Positions 28,398 through 41,157 of a stretch of DNA of 64,000 nucleotides are shown here, in pieces (the first letter of the stretch is position 1; every line of letters starts with the position of its first letter). Source of the DNA: Jacaranda mimosifolia (lineage: Eukaryota > Streptophyta > Magnoliopsida > Lamiales > Bignoniaceae); contig CM032125.1 in assembly GCA_018894105.1 (NCBI GenBank), positions 30,179,032 through 30,243,031 of the forward strand, in the 5' to 3' direction. The notes under the pieces are model-generated. The model saw nothing but the letters and a program-made list of their open reading frames with translations. It searched no databases and was not told the origin of the DNA. The translations under genes were made by a program, and so were the position numbers.

Positions 28398-30684
28398 CTA
28401 GCATTATCCCCGTGCTATGCACGGATTCTTTAAAATCACTGTATATTAACATGATGATTGAATTATAAATATAACTAAAATAATAATATAAAAATAAAAA
28501 TATCGTAAAAATATCAAGTAATTAGAAAAATTAAATTTAAAATTTAAAATTTAGTATTTAAAGTTTGCAACATATAAAGACATCTCATATACATTATGTC
28601 ATAAAAAATAAAATTCAAAATTATTCAATGAGAAGTTAAAAAAAAACAAAAAACATCCAAAAATAAAAATCTATGAATATGATTATGTACTTCATTAAAA
28701 AATATATAAATTATGTGATCAAAAGCTAGCAGATAGTTGTATTAAAAAATAAAAATATATGAGAATGATATAGAACACAAGATTGATGGCTTGAAAGTTG
28801 TTTGAAAAAATTTAAAATATAATACTTTAAGATTATTTTAGACTTAAAAGAGGATGAGTATATATTAAATTAAAAATTAAAATATAAAGAATTAGATAAT
28901 ATATTAGTTGCCAAGGATTAGAAAATTCTTATTTAATTTTAGTTTTTGATTAAAATTAAATTCAATTAAGTCAAGAGAAAACTATGATAGTAAAGATAAA
29001 AAAATTAAAAAATTAAAATAAATATATAAAATAATTACAAAGTTAAGATCGATATTAGTATTTAAGTTCATAGAAACATTTTAATTTGACTCATAGCTTA
29101 GTCATCGAATAATTAAGTGAAGAAAAAAGTTAGATATTAGTAATGCAAAGCTAAAATCATAGTAAATTTTTAAAGTAATTATTAGCACAAAATTAATTTT
29201 AAATAGGAATTAGTGATAGGATATGAGGATGAAATTAGAATATAAAATAAAATATTAAAAAAAATTATTATTTTCATTCTCAATTTTTTTGTTTGAATGT
29301 AATTGGATCTTCATATTATATTTCACAAATAGCAGAAAAAAGTGAATAACAAAAAAAGTTGTTAACCTTTCAAACAATCAAAATTTAAAAAATAAAAATA
29401 AAAAAATAAAATTATATATATTGATAGACTAAATAATGTCTAGAGATATAAACTTTAAAACTTAATAGATGTATTTTCTATTGAAATAAACATCTCATAT
29501 TTTTTTAAATATATCAAAAATGATATAAGAATATATATATATATTACAAATATATGAATATAAATAAAAAATTTAAAAACAGTTCGAATTATACATATTT
29601 ATACATACATAATTACAAATATATGAATATAAAATAAAATTAAATGACATACTTCTAAAATTATAAATATTCAAAAAGTGAAATAAATTTTAAAAATATT
29701 AAAACATAAAAATAGATCTCATCCTATAAAACTATAAACTTAGATGAGCAAAAAAAGGCAAATTGAAAAATAAATCACAAAATTTAACTATAAATTAATA
29801 ACTTGATTCAACAAATGAGTTAAAGGATGCTAAATGTATAATAATTTAAATAAAATAAAAATTAAATGAAAAAATTTACCAATAATTAAGGAGAAAAATG
29901 TAACTAATAAAAATAAAGTTAAATTAAAAATATTAAGCGCTGTTAATAAATCTCATAATAAATGAATTGATAACATAAACTAAGTAGTAAACAAAAAAGA
30001 TATAGAAATTTACAAATTTAATAGTAATAAAAGCTAAATGATAGACTTTATCTAGGTTGAAAAGAAAATTATAGCATTAAAATCCAAAAAATCTCTTCCA
30101 TCATGTAATATACCTAAAATAAACCAAAAGAAAAAGAAAACAAAGTAAAAAAGGTGAACAACAAAATTAAATAAACAATAAACACTTTGAATAATGAACT
30201 AAAGATGCACACAAAGAGATAGAAGAAAAAAAATGCCAGAAAATAAAGAGGACACAAAGAATATAGTGAAAAAAAATACTAGAACCTGAAAATATAATAA
30301 AATGACTTTTGAAATACTTTATATATAGTAGAATAGATATAAATTAGTTATTAAAGATAAGAAAAAATAATAAAAAATTTATCAAACTATAGAGTTCAAA
30401 TGATTAAGAAATCTTTCATATATTGAAAGTAGAGATGAAAAAGATTTTGTAGATAAAATGCAATTGTTTTTTGAGATTAGAGATAAATAAAGAATATTGT
30501 TTTAATCAAGAAAATGATTTCAAAAACTCAGATATCTTTAAAAGGAATAAATAATATCAAATTTAATAACTAAAAATCAAAATTTAAATTTAATTAAAAA
30601 ATTTAAAATTCTAAGAATTTAAAATTTGGTCAAAATTGCACAATTATGGGTTCCACATCATTGTGCTATATATAATAGTATAGA
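28398..30684 (-). mobile_element. Non-autonomous Helitron
   Basis: On the minus strand the element starts A^TCTATACTATTATATATAG (T at 30684). It ends with a perfect hairpin (CCGTGC, 3-base loop, GCACGG at 28410-28424), then about ten bases, then CTAG^T (CTAG at 28398-28401). TC start, hairpin near the 3' end, CTRR end and an A-T insertion site are the four defining Helitron features, and all are present. The 2.29-kb body is over 80% AT, has no RepHel frame, and shows no captured gene that I recognise. Confidence 0.8.
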
Positions 30685-31029
30685 TATGCATAGAAGATAT
30701 TTAACACATCTAAGCATCTATAACATTATCTCATCAATGATATGAAAGAGATAATATCAATTTCGATTAATCAATTAAAAACTCAAAAAAGAAATCCTTT
30801 ATTTGATGAAAAATTCAAATATAATACATCCATATCAGTTAGAAAAAAATAGGAATAAATATACGTACAAACGAAATAAATAAAATCAAATTTAATAACC
30901 AACAATTAATGATTTTTTTTATTTAATTAAAAAACTCAAAATTCTAAGAATTTGCCACTTGGCCAAAATTACAATCAAAATTGAGTAATTGTAGATCCCA
31001 CACCGTTGTGCTATATATAATAGTATTGA
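30685..31029 (-). mobile_element. Second Helitron 5' end (truncated copy)
   Basis: A second A^TCAATACTATTATATATAGC start lies on the minus strand at 31029. The following ~120 bp resemble the 5' end of the neighbouring Helitron (shared stretches around TCTAAGAATTT and GTTGTGCTATATATAATAGTAT). No 3' end of its own is seen before the neighbour begins, so it is a truncated or interrupted relative. Confidence 0.65.
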
Positions 31030-31840
31030 TAATAAGTGGTAAATAAAAATTATTATTATTTAATAGATATAATTTATGATAATTAATTTTTGTACTATCG
31101 AATAATTTTTGGCCACTAACGTTACTTTTTTGTTTGCAGTCTAAGCAAGAAGCGGTAAATAGTTGAGTGGCAAAATGTATTTTCTATCTGATTATTTATT
31201 TTTTTATTTTTTATCAAGAGAAAAAATGGAGACAAACCTTTTTTATTTTTCAAAATCAAGACTATGAATAGATGTCATTTTTTGACGAAGAAAAATAAAG
31301 GAGAAGAAGAAAATGATGATTATTATAGTATGTTCTTAAACATAGATATATCATTATTTTGGATTGAAATTATTAATTTGCAGGGAAAGGGCTATCATTA
31401 TTTTTTGTGGGTTGTTAGCTCAAATGATCATGTCTCATGATTCATGCATGGAAAAAGGGGGGAAAAAGACAAAAAGACAATATCATACCTCAATTATTAA
31501 TCAAGCTCAGGCCTAATTATGGTGTTTAGCTAGCTATATTATGTGAGGAAAAAAAAATAATATATATATATATTTAACTTTTCATCAAGGTAGAAAAGGT
31601 TCAGCTAAAATTATTTTCAAGATATTATTGAGAATTTGTTATGTTAAGGACTTTGAATGTTTTGCAAGAGATAACAAGGGAACAAACACTCTTAAGATTA
31701 ATTACCTTAAATCGAATAGTTAACAGATGTTTTTATGGGATTAATTATGATTGTTTGATATAATTTTGATGGGGAAAGAATTTCTAAAAGACTTAGATAC
31801 CCTTACTCTTAATTTATTCTTCCAAAATACTCAAGGATCC
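31030..31840. other. Intergenic AT-rich DNA
   Basis: Nothing is recognised beyond simple AT-rich sequence. Confidence 0.5.
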
Positions 31841-31844
31841 GCGT

Positions 31845-32185
31845 CTTTCTTATACGGGTTGATTCGACCCTCGACCAATACCCAATATTAGAAATAATCC
31901 TAATTCGTTCATACCTTCTTGCCATGTGTCATTTGAGGATGATGGCCACCTCAGCCAAATGGCATCTAGCTAACTCAATAGTTACTATAAATGCCCCTCG
32001 TTTAATATTTTTGAAATAATCTAAAGAGATCTACTTCTAACCTTCATCTCTCATACCCCCACCTATCAAACTCTAAAATTCACTATCTTCTTTCTATCGA
32101 CTGCCTCATAAACACTTATCCGAGCTCCCACCACTGAACACTGGTCGACCTTTCGATTAAAGATAAATATACTGACGTTATTTTT
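31845..32185 (+). mobile_element. Possible solo LTR fragment
   Basis: This island of less AT-rich sequence has a TATA-like ACTATAAATGCCCC (about 31983-31996), then a pyrimidine-rich leader with CTTCATCTCTCATACCCCC and CACCACTGAACACTGGTCGACC. That layout is usual for the R-U5 part of Gypsy LTRs. No termini, primer site or coding sequence were found, so this is tentative. Confidence 0.3.
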
Positions 32186-33126
32186 TGCGACATCAAATTT
32201 ATAAGTTACGTTTATGTTGTATTGTGAATTTCTAATAGTATATGTAAGTAAAATTATTGAGAATAATTGAACTTAAAAGAAACTATAAAATTGGACTATC
32301 GTAAAATAGATTATTTGTTTTCTTAGTTTGCTATAATATGAAGTAGGAGTACCTTATATTTTTATCATACTATTTTCTTTTTGTAAGTTTATTTATATCA
32401 TACTTGAAACGAGTAATCAATTATAATCAATATTTTTAAGGAAATGATCGAATATTTACACTTAGTACATTAAATTTTCAAATTCATAGAAGAGACATAA
32501 TTACATACATATTATAATGAATAGAAAATCCAATATACACAGTAGAATTTAAGCTCAAGACTTTTAAGTTTTAAGAGTCAAATAAAATTTTATTTCCTGT
32601 ATTCTAAAAAAATATTTAAAGAAAAATACTTTGACAAAAAATAAATTCAGAAATATATAAAGAGTAAACATAAATGACAACAAAATGAACTTTTAGAATG
32701 CTACTGTATATTGTTATTAATTAGTAGACTGTGTATCTATATTTAATAATTAAGAAAATATATATTTTTAGTGTAAAGATATGAAGAAATAGGACCATAA
32801 AGGTTAAAAAAACTTAAACAAATAAATAAATAAATAAATAAAGGGTTGCAATCAAATAAATATAAAAAGTTCGTAGTGTGCCCAATAAATTGAATCTATT
32901 AAGATGGGCACCCAGATTCAAATGAGTCAAAACCCACTAAATACTTAATCACTATAAATACTAACTGTTAAGATTAAAACAGACACAAAAATTCATTTAT
33001 AAAAAATTCCAAAATTTGACACTAATGAAATTCGTTTCAGAAGCATAAGTCCTATTAAATTCATTAATTAAAAAAAAAAATCTGATTCCATTTTGTGCAG
33101 CATCATATAATATTTCAGAAGATTAA
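32186..33126. other. Intergenic AT-rich DNA
   Basis: No gene is visible. A short (AAAT)n run lies at about 32818-32841. Confidence 0.5.
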
Positions 33127-33480
33127 GCCTCGTTTGTTTAGAAACTCCCAAAATATTTTCCAACTCTCAAAATTTAAAAATTTTCTCAATCTAACTTTTC
33201 AAAACATATAAAATAATCTCTAAATTCTTAAAAATTTGCCCTAAAGTCCATTCCCCAACATTCTATCCCAATAGTTCAATAAAAAGTGACTAATATGACA
33301 TTTACAGTAAATTTTGTTCCTACCCAAAATACTAAAAAACAAACAATTTTATAACAAAATACTCTCCGCGTACCATCTAAAATACAAATAAACAACTATC
33401 ATATTTTTCAACTCCACTTTCCAAAAACTATTCTCCCAAAATATATTGTCAAAATACTCCAAATTAAAAACAAACAAGCC
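33127..33480. mobile_element. PIF/Harbinger-like MITE
   Basis: Ends read inward as GCCTCGTTTGTTT and GGCTTGTTTGTTT, with similar sequence following on both sides (AAACTCCCAAAATATTTTCC against a matching inverted stretch). The left flank is TAA. No coding capacity. Confidence 0.55.
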
Positions 33481-33784
33481 TTTAGTTTTTTAATATATAA
33501 AGAAAATTAATTTTAAATTACTATTTAATTTGAATTGTAAAAAAAGAAAGAAAAAAAACAACATTTCTCGGAAAAATCAACTGTACCCCGGAATTATGAC
33601 TAAACAATAAAAAGGAACATTGAAAACCGTGAGGTCAGGTGACAGAGCTGCACTTGATTATTTAAACAAATTCAAATACTATTTCTGCATTTGATCATTC
33701 CACAAAATGTAAATAAAAAGAAAAAAATAAAATATATTAGCAGGTGAGAATTTTTCCATTAATAAATTCAATTTCAGGTCCGAA

Positions 33785-33935
33785 ATTATGTCCACACGCG
33801 CTCAGGAAGAGCGTGGGCGGGAGTTATAATTAACTGGTCCCTGGAACATACACAAAAATTGGACCAGTCGGATTATCCGTTAATTTTGTCAGGGAGTAAA
33901 CGCTCGCCAGCGGAGTGTGTACCGTACGCAAGTGG
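33785..33935. other. GC-rich island with two inverted repeats
   Basis: This island of about 150 bp has near-balanced composition in AT-rich DNA. It contains CACGCGCTC-AGGAA-GAGCGTG (33795-33815, one bulge) and an exact 8-bp inverted repeat ACTGGTCC (33833-33840) / GGACCAGT (33861-33868). There is no open frame of note and no known element. Confidence 0.4.
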
Positions 33936-35050
33936 TAAAATTTGGCTGTTGATATTCTTCTACTCCATAGTTAATATTCTTTAATTGTATGTTGCTATTA
34001 CTTATTAAAAAAATAATTATTAATTAATATAGTTGGGATATTTTTTAATATTTATTATACTATATATTTTATACTAATATTTAGCCTTAAGTTGAAGTAA
34101 AATTATATTTTTGGTCAAAATGCAAATTTAGTTTGGGAGGTTAACCAGTCGAGTAATCTTTTCTGTTTGAAAATTAATGAGATATAAGTTTTGATATAAA
34201 AATATTGAGTTTTCCCACCCCCCCCTAGTCAAGGTAAATACAAAAATTTGTAATATAATGGATTAAAAACACATATTCCCGTATAAAATATAAGAGCTCC
34301 AAATGTTATAAGTTTCAAGATTTTATTTTATTCAACTGCTTTAAAAATTTATGTGTAAAATAAAATTTACTATTTTATAAGTTTCTAAACTTATAAAATC
34401 TTTTAAATAAATTTACTTAAATACCTAAGTACTTTTTAAAAAAAATTTATAATTTAAAAATATCTTATAAAATGTATAAATTTATAATTTTTTAAATATA
34501 TGAATTTAATTAAATATCCTCTTGGCTTCAACATAAAGAGTTAATCATCGTGTGATAGCGTAAAGTTTTCATTCAAAAATTAACGGCATAAATTTTAGTA
34601 TAAAAATAATGCATTGTCAAAATCTTGAAAAATGATGGGTTAAAAATATGCACTATTGGATGAAAAATATAATTTTGCCTCCCATGTAAATAGGTGAGCA
34701 ATGAAATTTATGCACAAAAAATTTGTATGCCTAAATTATGACTAAAATTTGCCTAATTATGACTAAATTTTGCAACATAATTATAACCAAGCTAAGCCAC
34801 CTGGATTATGCATATTTGATGCCATTCTAAAAAAAATTAACTATATTAAATAAAAAGCATAGAAAATAATTATTGCTGTTTAAGGATTGTAATAATTACA
34901 GCACTACTTTATTTATCACCATCATTATGAATTTTACAAGTAAATGTTGCATATTTATTTTAAAACAAAAATAAAATTTCAGTCTTTTATATTGTATTTT
35001 CACAAATTTTAACTAAATATAGGGAAGCCAACGAGATTCTCCATGTTTAA
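33936..35050. other. Intergenic AT-rich DNA
   Basis: Nothing is recognised. Confidence 0.5.
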
Positions 35051-35391
35051 GGATTTGTTTGATTTTATTTTGAGTACTTTTAGAAAAATATGTTTGAGAG
35101 AACAAAATAGAGCTGATAAATGTGATGTGTGTTTAGTTGTGTATTTGAGTGCAGTTGAAGATTGTTTTGGAATAAAAATTATGTGCTTAATTTTATTCCG
35201 ATGAGATATTTTGTAATGTAAATATGAAATTAATGTTTTTGTCTAGGGTATAAATTTATTTGTTTTGGGAATAAAAAGAAGGATACTTTAGGCATGTTTT
35301 ATTTTGAATAGTGCCTTCATAGAATGAATTGAAATTTTAATTATATTTTTAAGATCGAAAAGTGTTTTGATAAAATAAAATCAAATAGAAC
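35051..35391. mobile_element. MITE with GTTTGATTTTATTTT ends
   Basis: Left end GGATTTGTTTGATTTTATTTT and right end, read inward, GTTCTATTTGATTTTATTTT form imperfect inverted repeats. The flanks are TAA (left) and TTA (right). No coding capacity. It belongs to the TAA-flanked MITE group seen elsewhere in this window. Confidence 0.5.
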
Positions 35392-36745
35392 TTAAAATCC
35401 ATATTTTTATTTGTCTAACTTTGATAGAAAAGAGAAATTAAGTGTTTGTGCTAATGGCCATTTGACCCACTAGCATAATTCTTATAATGTGGGCTGGAAG
35501 TTCGAACATATAAGACTTATGGTGTGCATATATATAAATAAATAAATAAATATTTATTTATTTTCATTTTTAAAATTCCCTTTTCATTATTCTCGTTATT
35601 TGAAAATTAAAAAACTATCAACTTACACATATTTCAATGATTTTTTTATTTTTTTAATTATGCTCTATCATCTTATAATAATAATAATAATAATAATCAT
35701 AATCAAATTTAGATTCGACTTGAGATAAATTACCTACTATCATTTTAAAATGAATAAAATATACATATATTTTTCTTAAAAATAAATCTTCATAAATATA
35801 ACAAAATATGAATCCCCTAAATATTCAATTCTATACCCACCTTCATTATTATTTTCAAATGATTTTTTAAAAATATAATCTCATTTTTATTTTGAAAATT
35901 AGAACTATTGATTTTTTTATTTTTTCTAAAAATATAAATAAAAACATATCCAAAGCAAAAAATGCCTTAAAACATTCCACGTTTGATATCGAATTTGGAT
36001 AATAACAGTTATTGTAATAGTGGGTGATTATGTGAGATTATATTGTTCATTATTCTGTTTGATAAGTGAGATTGACATATAAATTATACACAATTTAAAA
36101 ATTCAATAATCTCATGTGATGTGTTTGATACTCACTACTAACATTATTTTTACTAATTTGTCCATGTTAATTTAATATGTCCTTTCAAATCATACGCTTG
36201 CTATCTTAATAGCCCACAATTCAAATATTGTTTTTTGGGGGTGAATTGCAATTTACACCCATGTGAAAATCAAAATGAGCATTAAATTCATTTGTAATAA
36301 AAAAAAACACATAAAATTTCTTTTTAAAAAATTATATCATATAAAGTAATTCTAATATTATATACATAAAAACTAAAAAAATTAAAAATATATATTTAAT
36401 GATTTTATATTTGGGATGACTTTAAAACTAAATATATTTATATATATTATATGTTATTTGTTAGATATGGTATTTTTTATATTATTTGTAATGATAATTT
36501 TTTTTTATTTTTTATAAAATCAAATAAAATATCTAATTTACATTCACTAAAATATCACTTCAATTGATAAACAATACCAACTGAAAATTTAATTAAGAAC
36601 AAATAATTTTTAAATAAATCAATTAATAAATTATAACGTAAATATATAAATAAATCCATTAAACTATTCGATATTTCACAAAAGTAATTTATCAGTGCAA
36701 TAACACCAACCAACCATTCAATTTGTAAAATAACATGTCAATTTG
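35392..36745. other. Intergenic AT-rich DNA
   Basis: No gene is visible. An (AATA)n run lies near 35537-35560 and an (ATA)n run near 35678-35697. Confidence 0.5.
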
Positions 36746-36860
36746 GAGGGTCGCAGGGTCAACTTGCTTTACAATTTCATTGCCCGCCGGGGTGCGATTG
36801 AATAGTGGCGCTACTTCACTTGCACCGGCTTGATGCTACAGTGCCGTGCCTATTATCATG
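36746..36860. other. Second GC-rich island
   Basis: About 115 bp of balanced composition, with GCCCGCCGGGG and GCACCGGCTTGATGC, in otherwise very AT-rich DNA. There is no usable reading frame and it is not assigned to any element. Confidence 0.3.
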
Positions 36861-36901
36861 TGCTTAAGCTTTCCTTTCAAACAAAGAAGTGAGATTTAAG
36901 A

Positions 36902-37412
36902 TTGTTATTAGAGCTGTTAACGAATTAAATTTAGTTGAATATTTGAATATTTGAATTTGATTCGATTTATTTTACTAGTATTCATATTCGTATTCGAATT
37001 TAATTTAAATTTTAAATTGAATTTAAATTCGATTTGAGTAACTATTCGATATATTTGGATTCGATTTAAATGTTCGATTAACTTAATTTTTTACTTAAAT
37101 TTTGAATTATTTATTGATGTTTCACCCTTCATTATGGTCATAAAATAAAAATAATTGATTTATTCAATGGCTTCATTACTATAGATTATCAAAATTTTAA
37201 ATTTGAGAAATAAAAATATTAATATATAATAATATATATTCCAATATTTTATCAAATATCAAATTGGAATATCATTAAATTCGATTATATATCGAATATT
37301 ATACTAGACTCGAATTCGAATTCGTTAAATTTTAAATTCGAATATGCTATTCGAATTTGAATATCAAATTATTTAATAAAAATATAATTTGATAACAGCC
37401 ATATTTGTTATT
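36902..37412. mobile_element. hAT-type MITE
   Basis: The element (36910-37404) is flanked by a perfect 8-bp target duplication TTGTTATT (36902-36909 and 37405-37412). Inner ends read AGAGCTGTTAACGAATT and, inverted, GGCTGTTATCAAATT. The body consists of alternating ATTCGAAT/GAATTTGA words. No coding capacity. Confidence 0.7.
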
Positions 37413-37995
37413 TAGTCTATTAGTTCATCTCACACGACGCCATACAAAACAAGAAACAATCACAGTCACTTGCACAATTTCAAGAAAATCTGATTTGAAA
37501 AAATTGACCTTATAAAATCCAATAATATCACAATGGTCCCTAACCCCAAAGATAATTTCCAAATGCAAAAAATGTACAACTTTCAACAGAGGGGCTTATT
37601 GGTCCCAAATCTCACTCCCACCTTTGTCCTCTTAAACCGGTTCGAGAAACTCTAGTCTACAACTCAACCCACATAAAACACCTACAAAAGTCATCCAGAT
37701 CAACGGCCACAAAACACCCCGATCTCACCACCCTTTCATCAGATCCCTCTCCTGCTCGAATCTCAACACGTAAAGCCTTCTTTTTTGAACATCATGGGCT
37801 TTCCCGTGTACTTTGTCTCCACTCTCTTCTTTTCGGACAAAATTTGTTAAAGCAAAAGAAGACACAAAGAAGAAGCTCTCTGTATCACTGTGTGTGTGTG
37901 TGAAGTTATTTTGCCTTCTTTCTCTGCCTGCACGCGTCAACACCGAGATATAAAGAGGATTAGGTTTCTTCCCACTCTTTAGCATTTTTCAAGAA
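37413..37995 (+). promoter_or_regulatory. Upstream region of the LRR receptor-like kinase
   Basis: This is the immediate 5' flank of the receptor kinase gene. It has a pyrimidine-rich stretch, a (TG)n run at about 37888-37902 and a GATATAAAG word at 37947-37955. Because that word is only ~40 bp from the start codon it may lie in the leader instead of being the TATA box. The transcription start is not determined. Confidence 0.35.
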
Positions 37996-40878
37996 ATGGG
38001 TTTTTCTCCTTTCATCTTTCTGCTCTTTTTCCTACTACTCAAAATCTCCTCCGGAGTCCCCATTTCTGAACTAACTTCCTTACTGGACCTAAAAGTGAGT
38101 CTTGACCCGGAAAACCTGCATTTGGGTTCGTGGGTTGTTTCGCGTGACCCATGTGGTGGTACATTTGAGGGGGTAGCCTGCAATGAGAGGGGCCAGGTGG
38201 CTAACATTTCATTGCAGGGTAAAGGGCTCGCCGGAAAACTGTCGCCGGCCGTTGGTGGGCTGAAGCATTTGACTGGTTTGTATCTGCATTACAATTCTTT
38301 GTACGGAGAAATACCTGTAGAGATTGCAAACTTGACTGAGCTGAGTGATTTGTACTTGAATGTGAATAATCTGTCCGGGGAGATTCCGGCTGTTCTTGGA
38401 GACATGCAAAATTTGCAAGGTTAGTAGCAGCCCTAGCCTTTTATTTTTCTGTCGTTTTCCCTTTTTCTGTGTCTGTTATTTTTATCAATTTTATTGTTAT
38501 TTTTGTTTCATAATGAGTGGAAAGAAACCATTTTTACCATGTGATGTTCTTTTTATTCTTGGGCGTGCTTTCTTCTTTACTTTTTCTGTAGCCTTTTATG
38601 AGTGTTAACTGTTAAGAGTGTATACTTAGTGTTTCTTCTGGTTTTCAGATTCTCCTTTCTGAAGCTTTATGTAGAATTTCTGCATTTGGGTTTTTCCCTT
38701 GAAAGATTTGATCTTTGAATTAATAGTCCTAGGTTCGAAGCTTAGAACTTTGCTAAAAGTATAAATTTCTTGTTTTAGTTGAAGCATTATCCTGTTTATT
38801 GGGATTTTATGGATGGAAGAAGCATAGCACTGGTTTTTCTTTTTTGTAGCTTAAGAAAAAAAAGATTTCCTTTTACTAAAATGGTCTGTTCTTCTTGAAC
38901 ATTGCTATGGCATTTTGGTCTTTTCTCCTCATACAGCTTAGCTGTACTTCTTTTTTCTTTTCGTGAAGCTTCATTTTTTCTTGCAAATTCTTAATAACCT
39001 TGTCTTGGACATCCTAGCTGATTCATTCACTGGAGACCTTTTCAACTGAAGTCTTTTTACCTCCATGCAGTTCTGCAGCTGTGTTATAACCAGCTGACTG
39101 GGAGTATACCCACACAGCTGAGCTCTCTGAAGAAGCTTAATGTGCTAGCGCTGCAATCCAATCTCTTAACTGGTGCAATCCCTGCTAGCTTGGGCAACTT
39201 AGGAGTCTTAATGAGGCTAGACCTGAGTTTTAACCGGCTTTTCGGATCAATTCCAACAAAAATAGCAGATGCCCCCATGCTGGAAGTCCTGGATGTTAGA
39301 AATAACACTCTCTCTGGCAATGTTCCTCTTGGTAAATAATCTATAAATCACTTGAAGATCCTTCTTTTTCTTTTCATTTTCTATACGTTTTACCAGTTCT
39401 AAGAGATTGAATGTAATTTCATTTGGTTGTTTTGATGGTTGAAGCTATGAAGAGACTGGTGGATGGATTTCAGTATGCAAATAATCCAGGGTTATGTGGA
39501 TCTGGATTTTCTTCACTAAGAAGTTGTAGTGATTCGGATCAGCCCAATTCTGAGAGGCCAGAGCCTTATGCAGGAGGAGAAACTGGCCTCCCGACTAAGA
39601 ACATTCCGGAGACAGCTGACTTGAATCTGAACTGTAGCCAAAGTCCTTGCTCAAAGACATCTAAAACCTCACAAGCCTCGGTGGCTGTTGGAGTAATCGT
39701 AGTCATTGTTATTGTATCATCTGTGGGTATTCTGTCCTTCTCATTATATCGCAGGCGCAAACAAAAACTTGGGAGCGGATTTGATATATCAGACAGCCGT
39801 CTCAGTACTGACCATGTCAAGGAGTCCTATAGGAAGAATGGCTCGCCACTAGTCAGCCTTGAGTACTCCAGCGGATGGGACCCACTGGCCGAGGGCCGGC
39901 GTTTTGGTGTTTCGCAAGAGGTTATGCAGAACTTTAGGCTCAATCTGCAGGAGGTGGAGTCGGCTACTCAGTACTTTGCTGAGAAGAATTTGCTGGGAAA
40001 GAGTAACTATTCGGTGACTTATAGAGGTAAATTGAGAGACGGATCAATTGTTGCCATTAAGAGGATCACAAAAAGCAGCTGCAAGTCGGAGGAAGCTGAA
40101 TTCTTGAAGGGACTGAATGTCCTGACCTCATTAAGGCATGAAAATTTGGTTATGTTGAGAGGCTTTTGCTGTTCTAAAGGCCGTGGCGAGTGTTTCCTCG
40201 TTTATGATTTCGTTCCTAACGGGAGCTTGTTCCGATATTTGGATCTCAAGGAGGGTGATGCTCAAATTCTTGATTGGTCCACCAGAGTTTCTATAATCAA
40301 CGGCATTGCCAAAGGTCAGTCATGTGCATATTCATTTAGATATATACACTTTTAATCATATGTTGAAGTCTTTGTCTATACTATCATCTAAGGTGTTTCC
40401 ATCTCTTCGAGCAGGCATAGAGTACTTGCATGGGTGGAGGGTGAACAAACCCTCTTTAGTTCACCAAAACATTTCTGCCAAGAATGTACTCATCGACCAG
40501 TGGTTGAAGCCCTTGTTATCCGATTCATGCATCCACAAGCTTCTCACGAACGACACCATTTTCTCGGCCCTGAAAGCCAGCGCTGCTATGGGATATCTTG
40601 CTCCTGAATACACAACCACCGGCCGTTTCACTGAGAAAAGCGACATTTATGCCTTCGGGGTGCTCGTTTTCCAGATCCTCTCTGGGAAGAGAACATATGC
40701 GACTTCTATGCGTGCTTCTGCTGAGTCATGCAGCCTTGATTTTATAGATGAAAATCTCAGCGGGACGTTCTGCGAACCTGAAGCTTCGATGCTAGCAAAA
40801 GTTGCTGTCTTGTGCACCCATGAATCTCCAGAGGGGAGACCATCCATGGAAACAATTGTACAACAACTCATCAACTAA
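37996..40878 (+). CDS. LRR receptor-like kinase with a degenerate (pseudo)kinase domain
   Basis: Four exons (37996-38419, 39071-39331, 39445-40314, 40415-40878), all GT-AG with closing phases, encode 672 aa. Order: signal peptide (about 1-21), LRR N-cap, six or seven leucine-rich repeats to about residue 228, linker, membrane helix (about 306-329), RRRK stop-transfer, then kinase domain (about 392-665). The VAIK lysine is present (Lys434). The HRD motif is HQN (535-537) and the DFG site reads DSC (555-557), so two catalytic aspartates are missing. This suggests a pseudokinase that signals through partners at the plasma membrane. It resembles the LRR-IV-type family (like At5g51560, from memory), where such losses also occur. 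The last exon and 3' UTR are the source of the fragments scattered across 43-63 kb. Confidence 0.92.
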
Positions 40879-41157
40879 ATTAACTTCCGATGATGGTGAT
40901 TTTCTGTCTCTGGCCGATGTTGTCCCAATTCAGAATGCATTAGTTGTAGTAAGGTAGATTGCCACTAACCACTCTGATTTAGTTATAGTTTAGTGTCCTT
41001 TGTAGAACGGTTGCCTGGGAATGTTGGTTATTGAGGAGGGGTTTTCTTTCGCTCTCTTGTATTTAGTGAAAATTTGTTATGTAAGGAGGCGGTTTTCCTC
41101 CATTTAACTGAAGGACTACTTCACTTTGCTCACATGATTCTGCTGCTGGTGTTGGAC
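40879..41157 (+). other. 3' UTR and flank of the receptor kinase gene
   Basis: This stretch reappears after the kinase fragments at about 49446-49720, 56203-56480, 58584-58860 and 62613-62890 (shared words such as GTAAGGAGGCGG and CACTTTGCTC). So the duplicated segment included the gene's 3' end beyond the stop codon. Confidence 0.7.
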
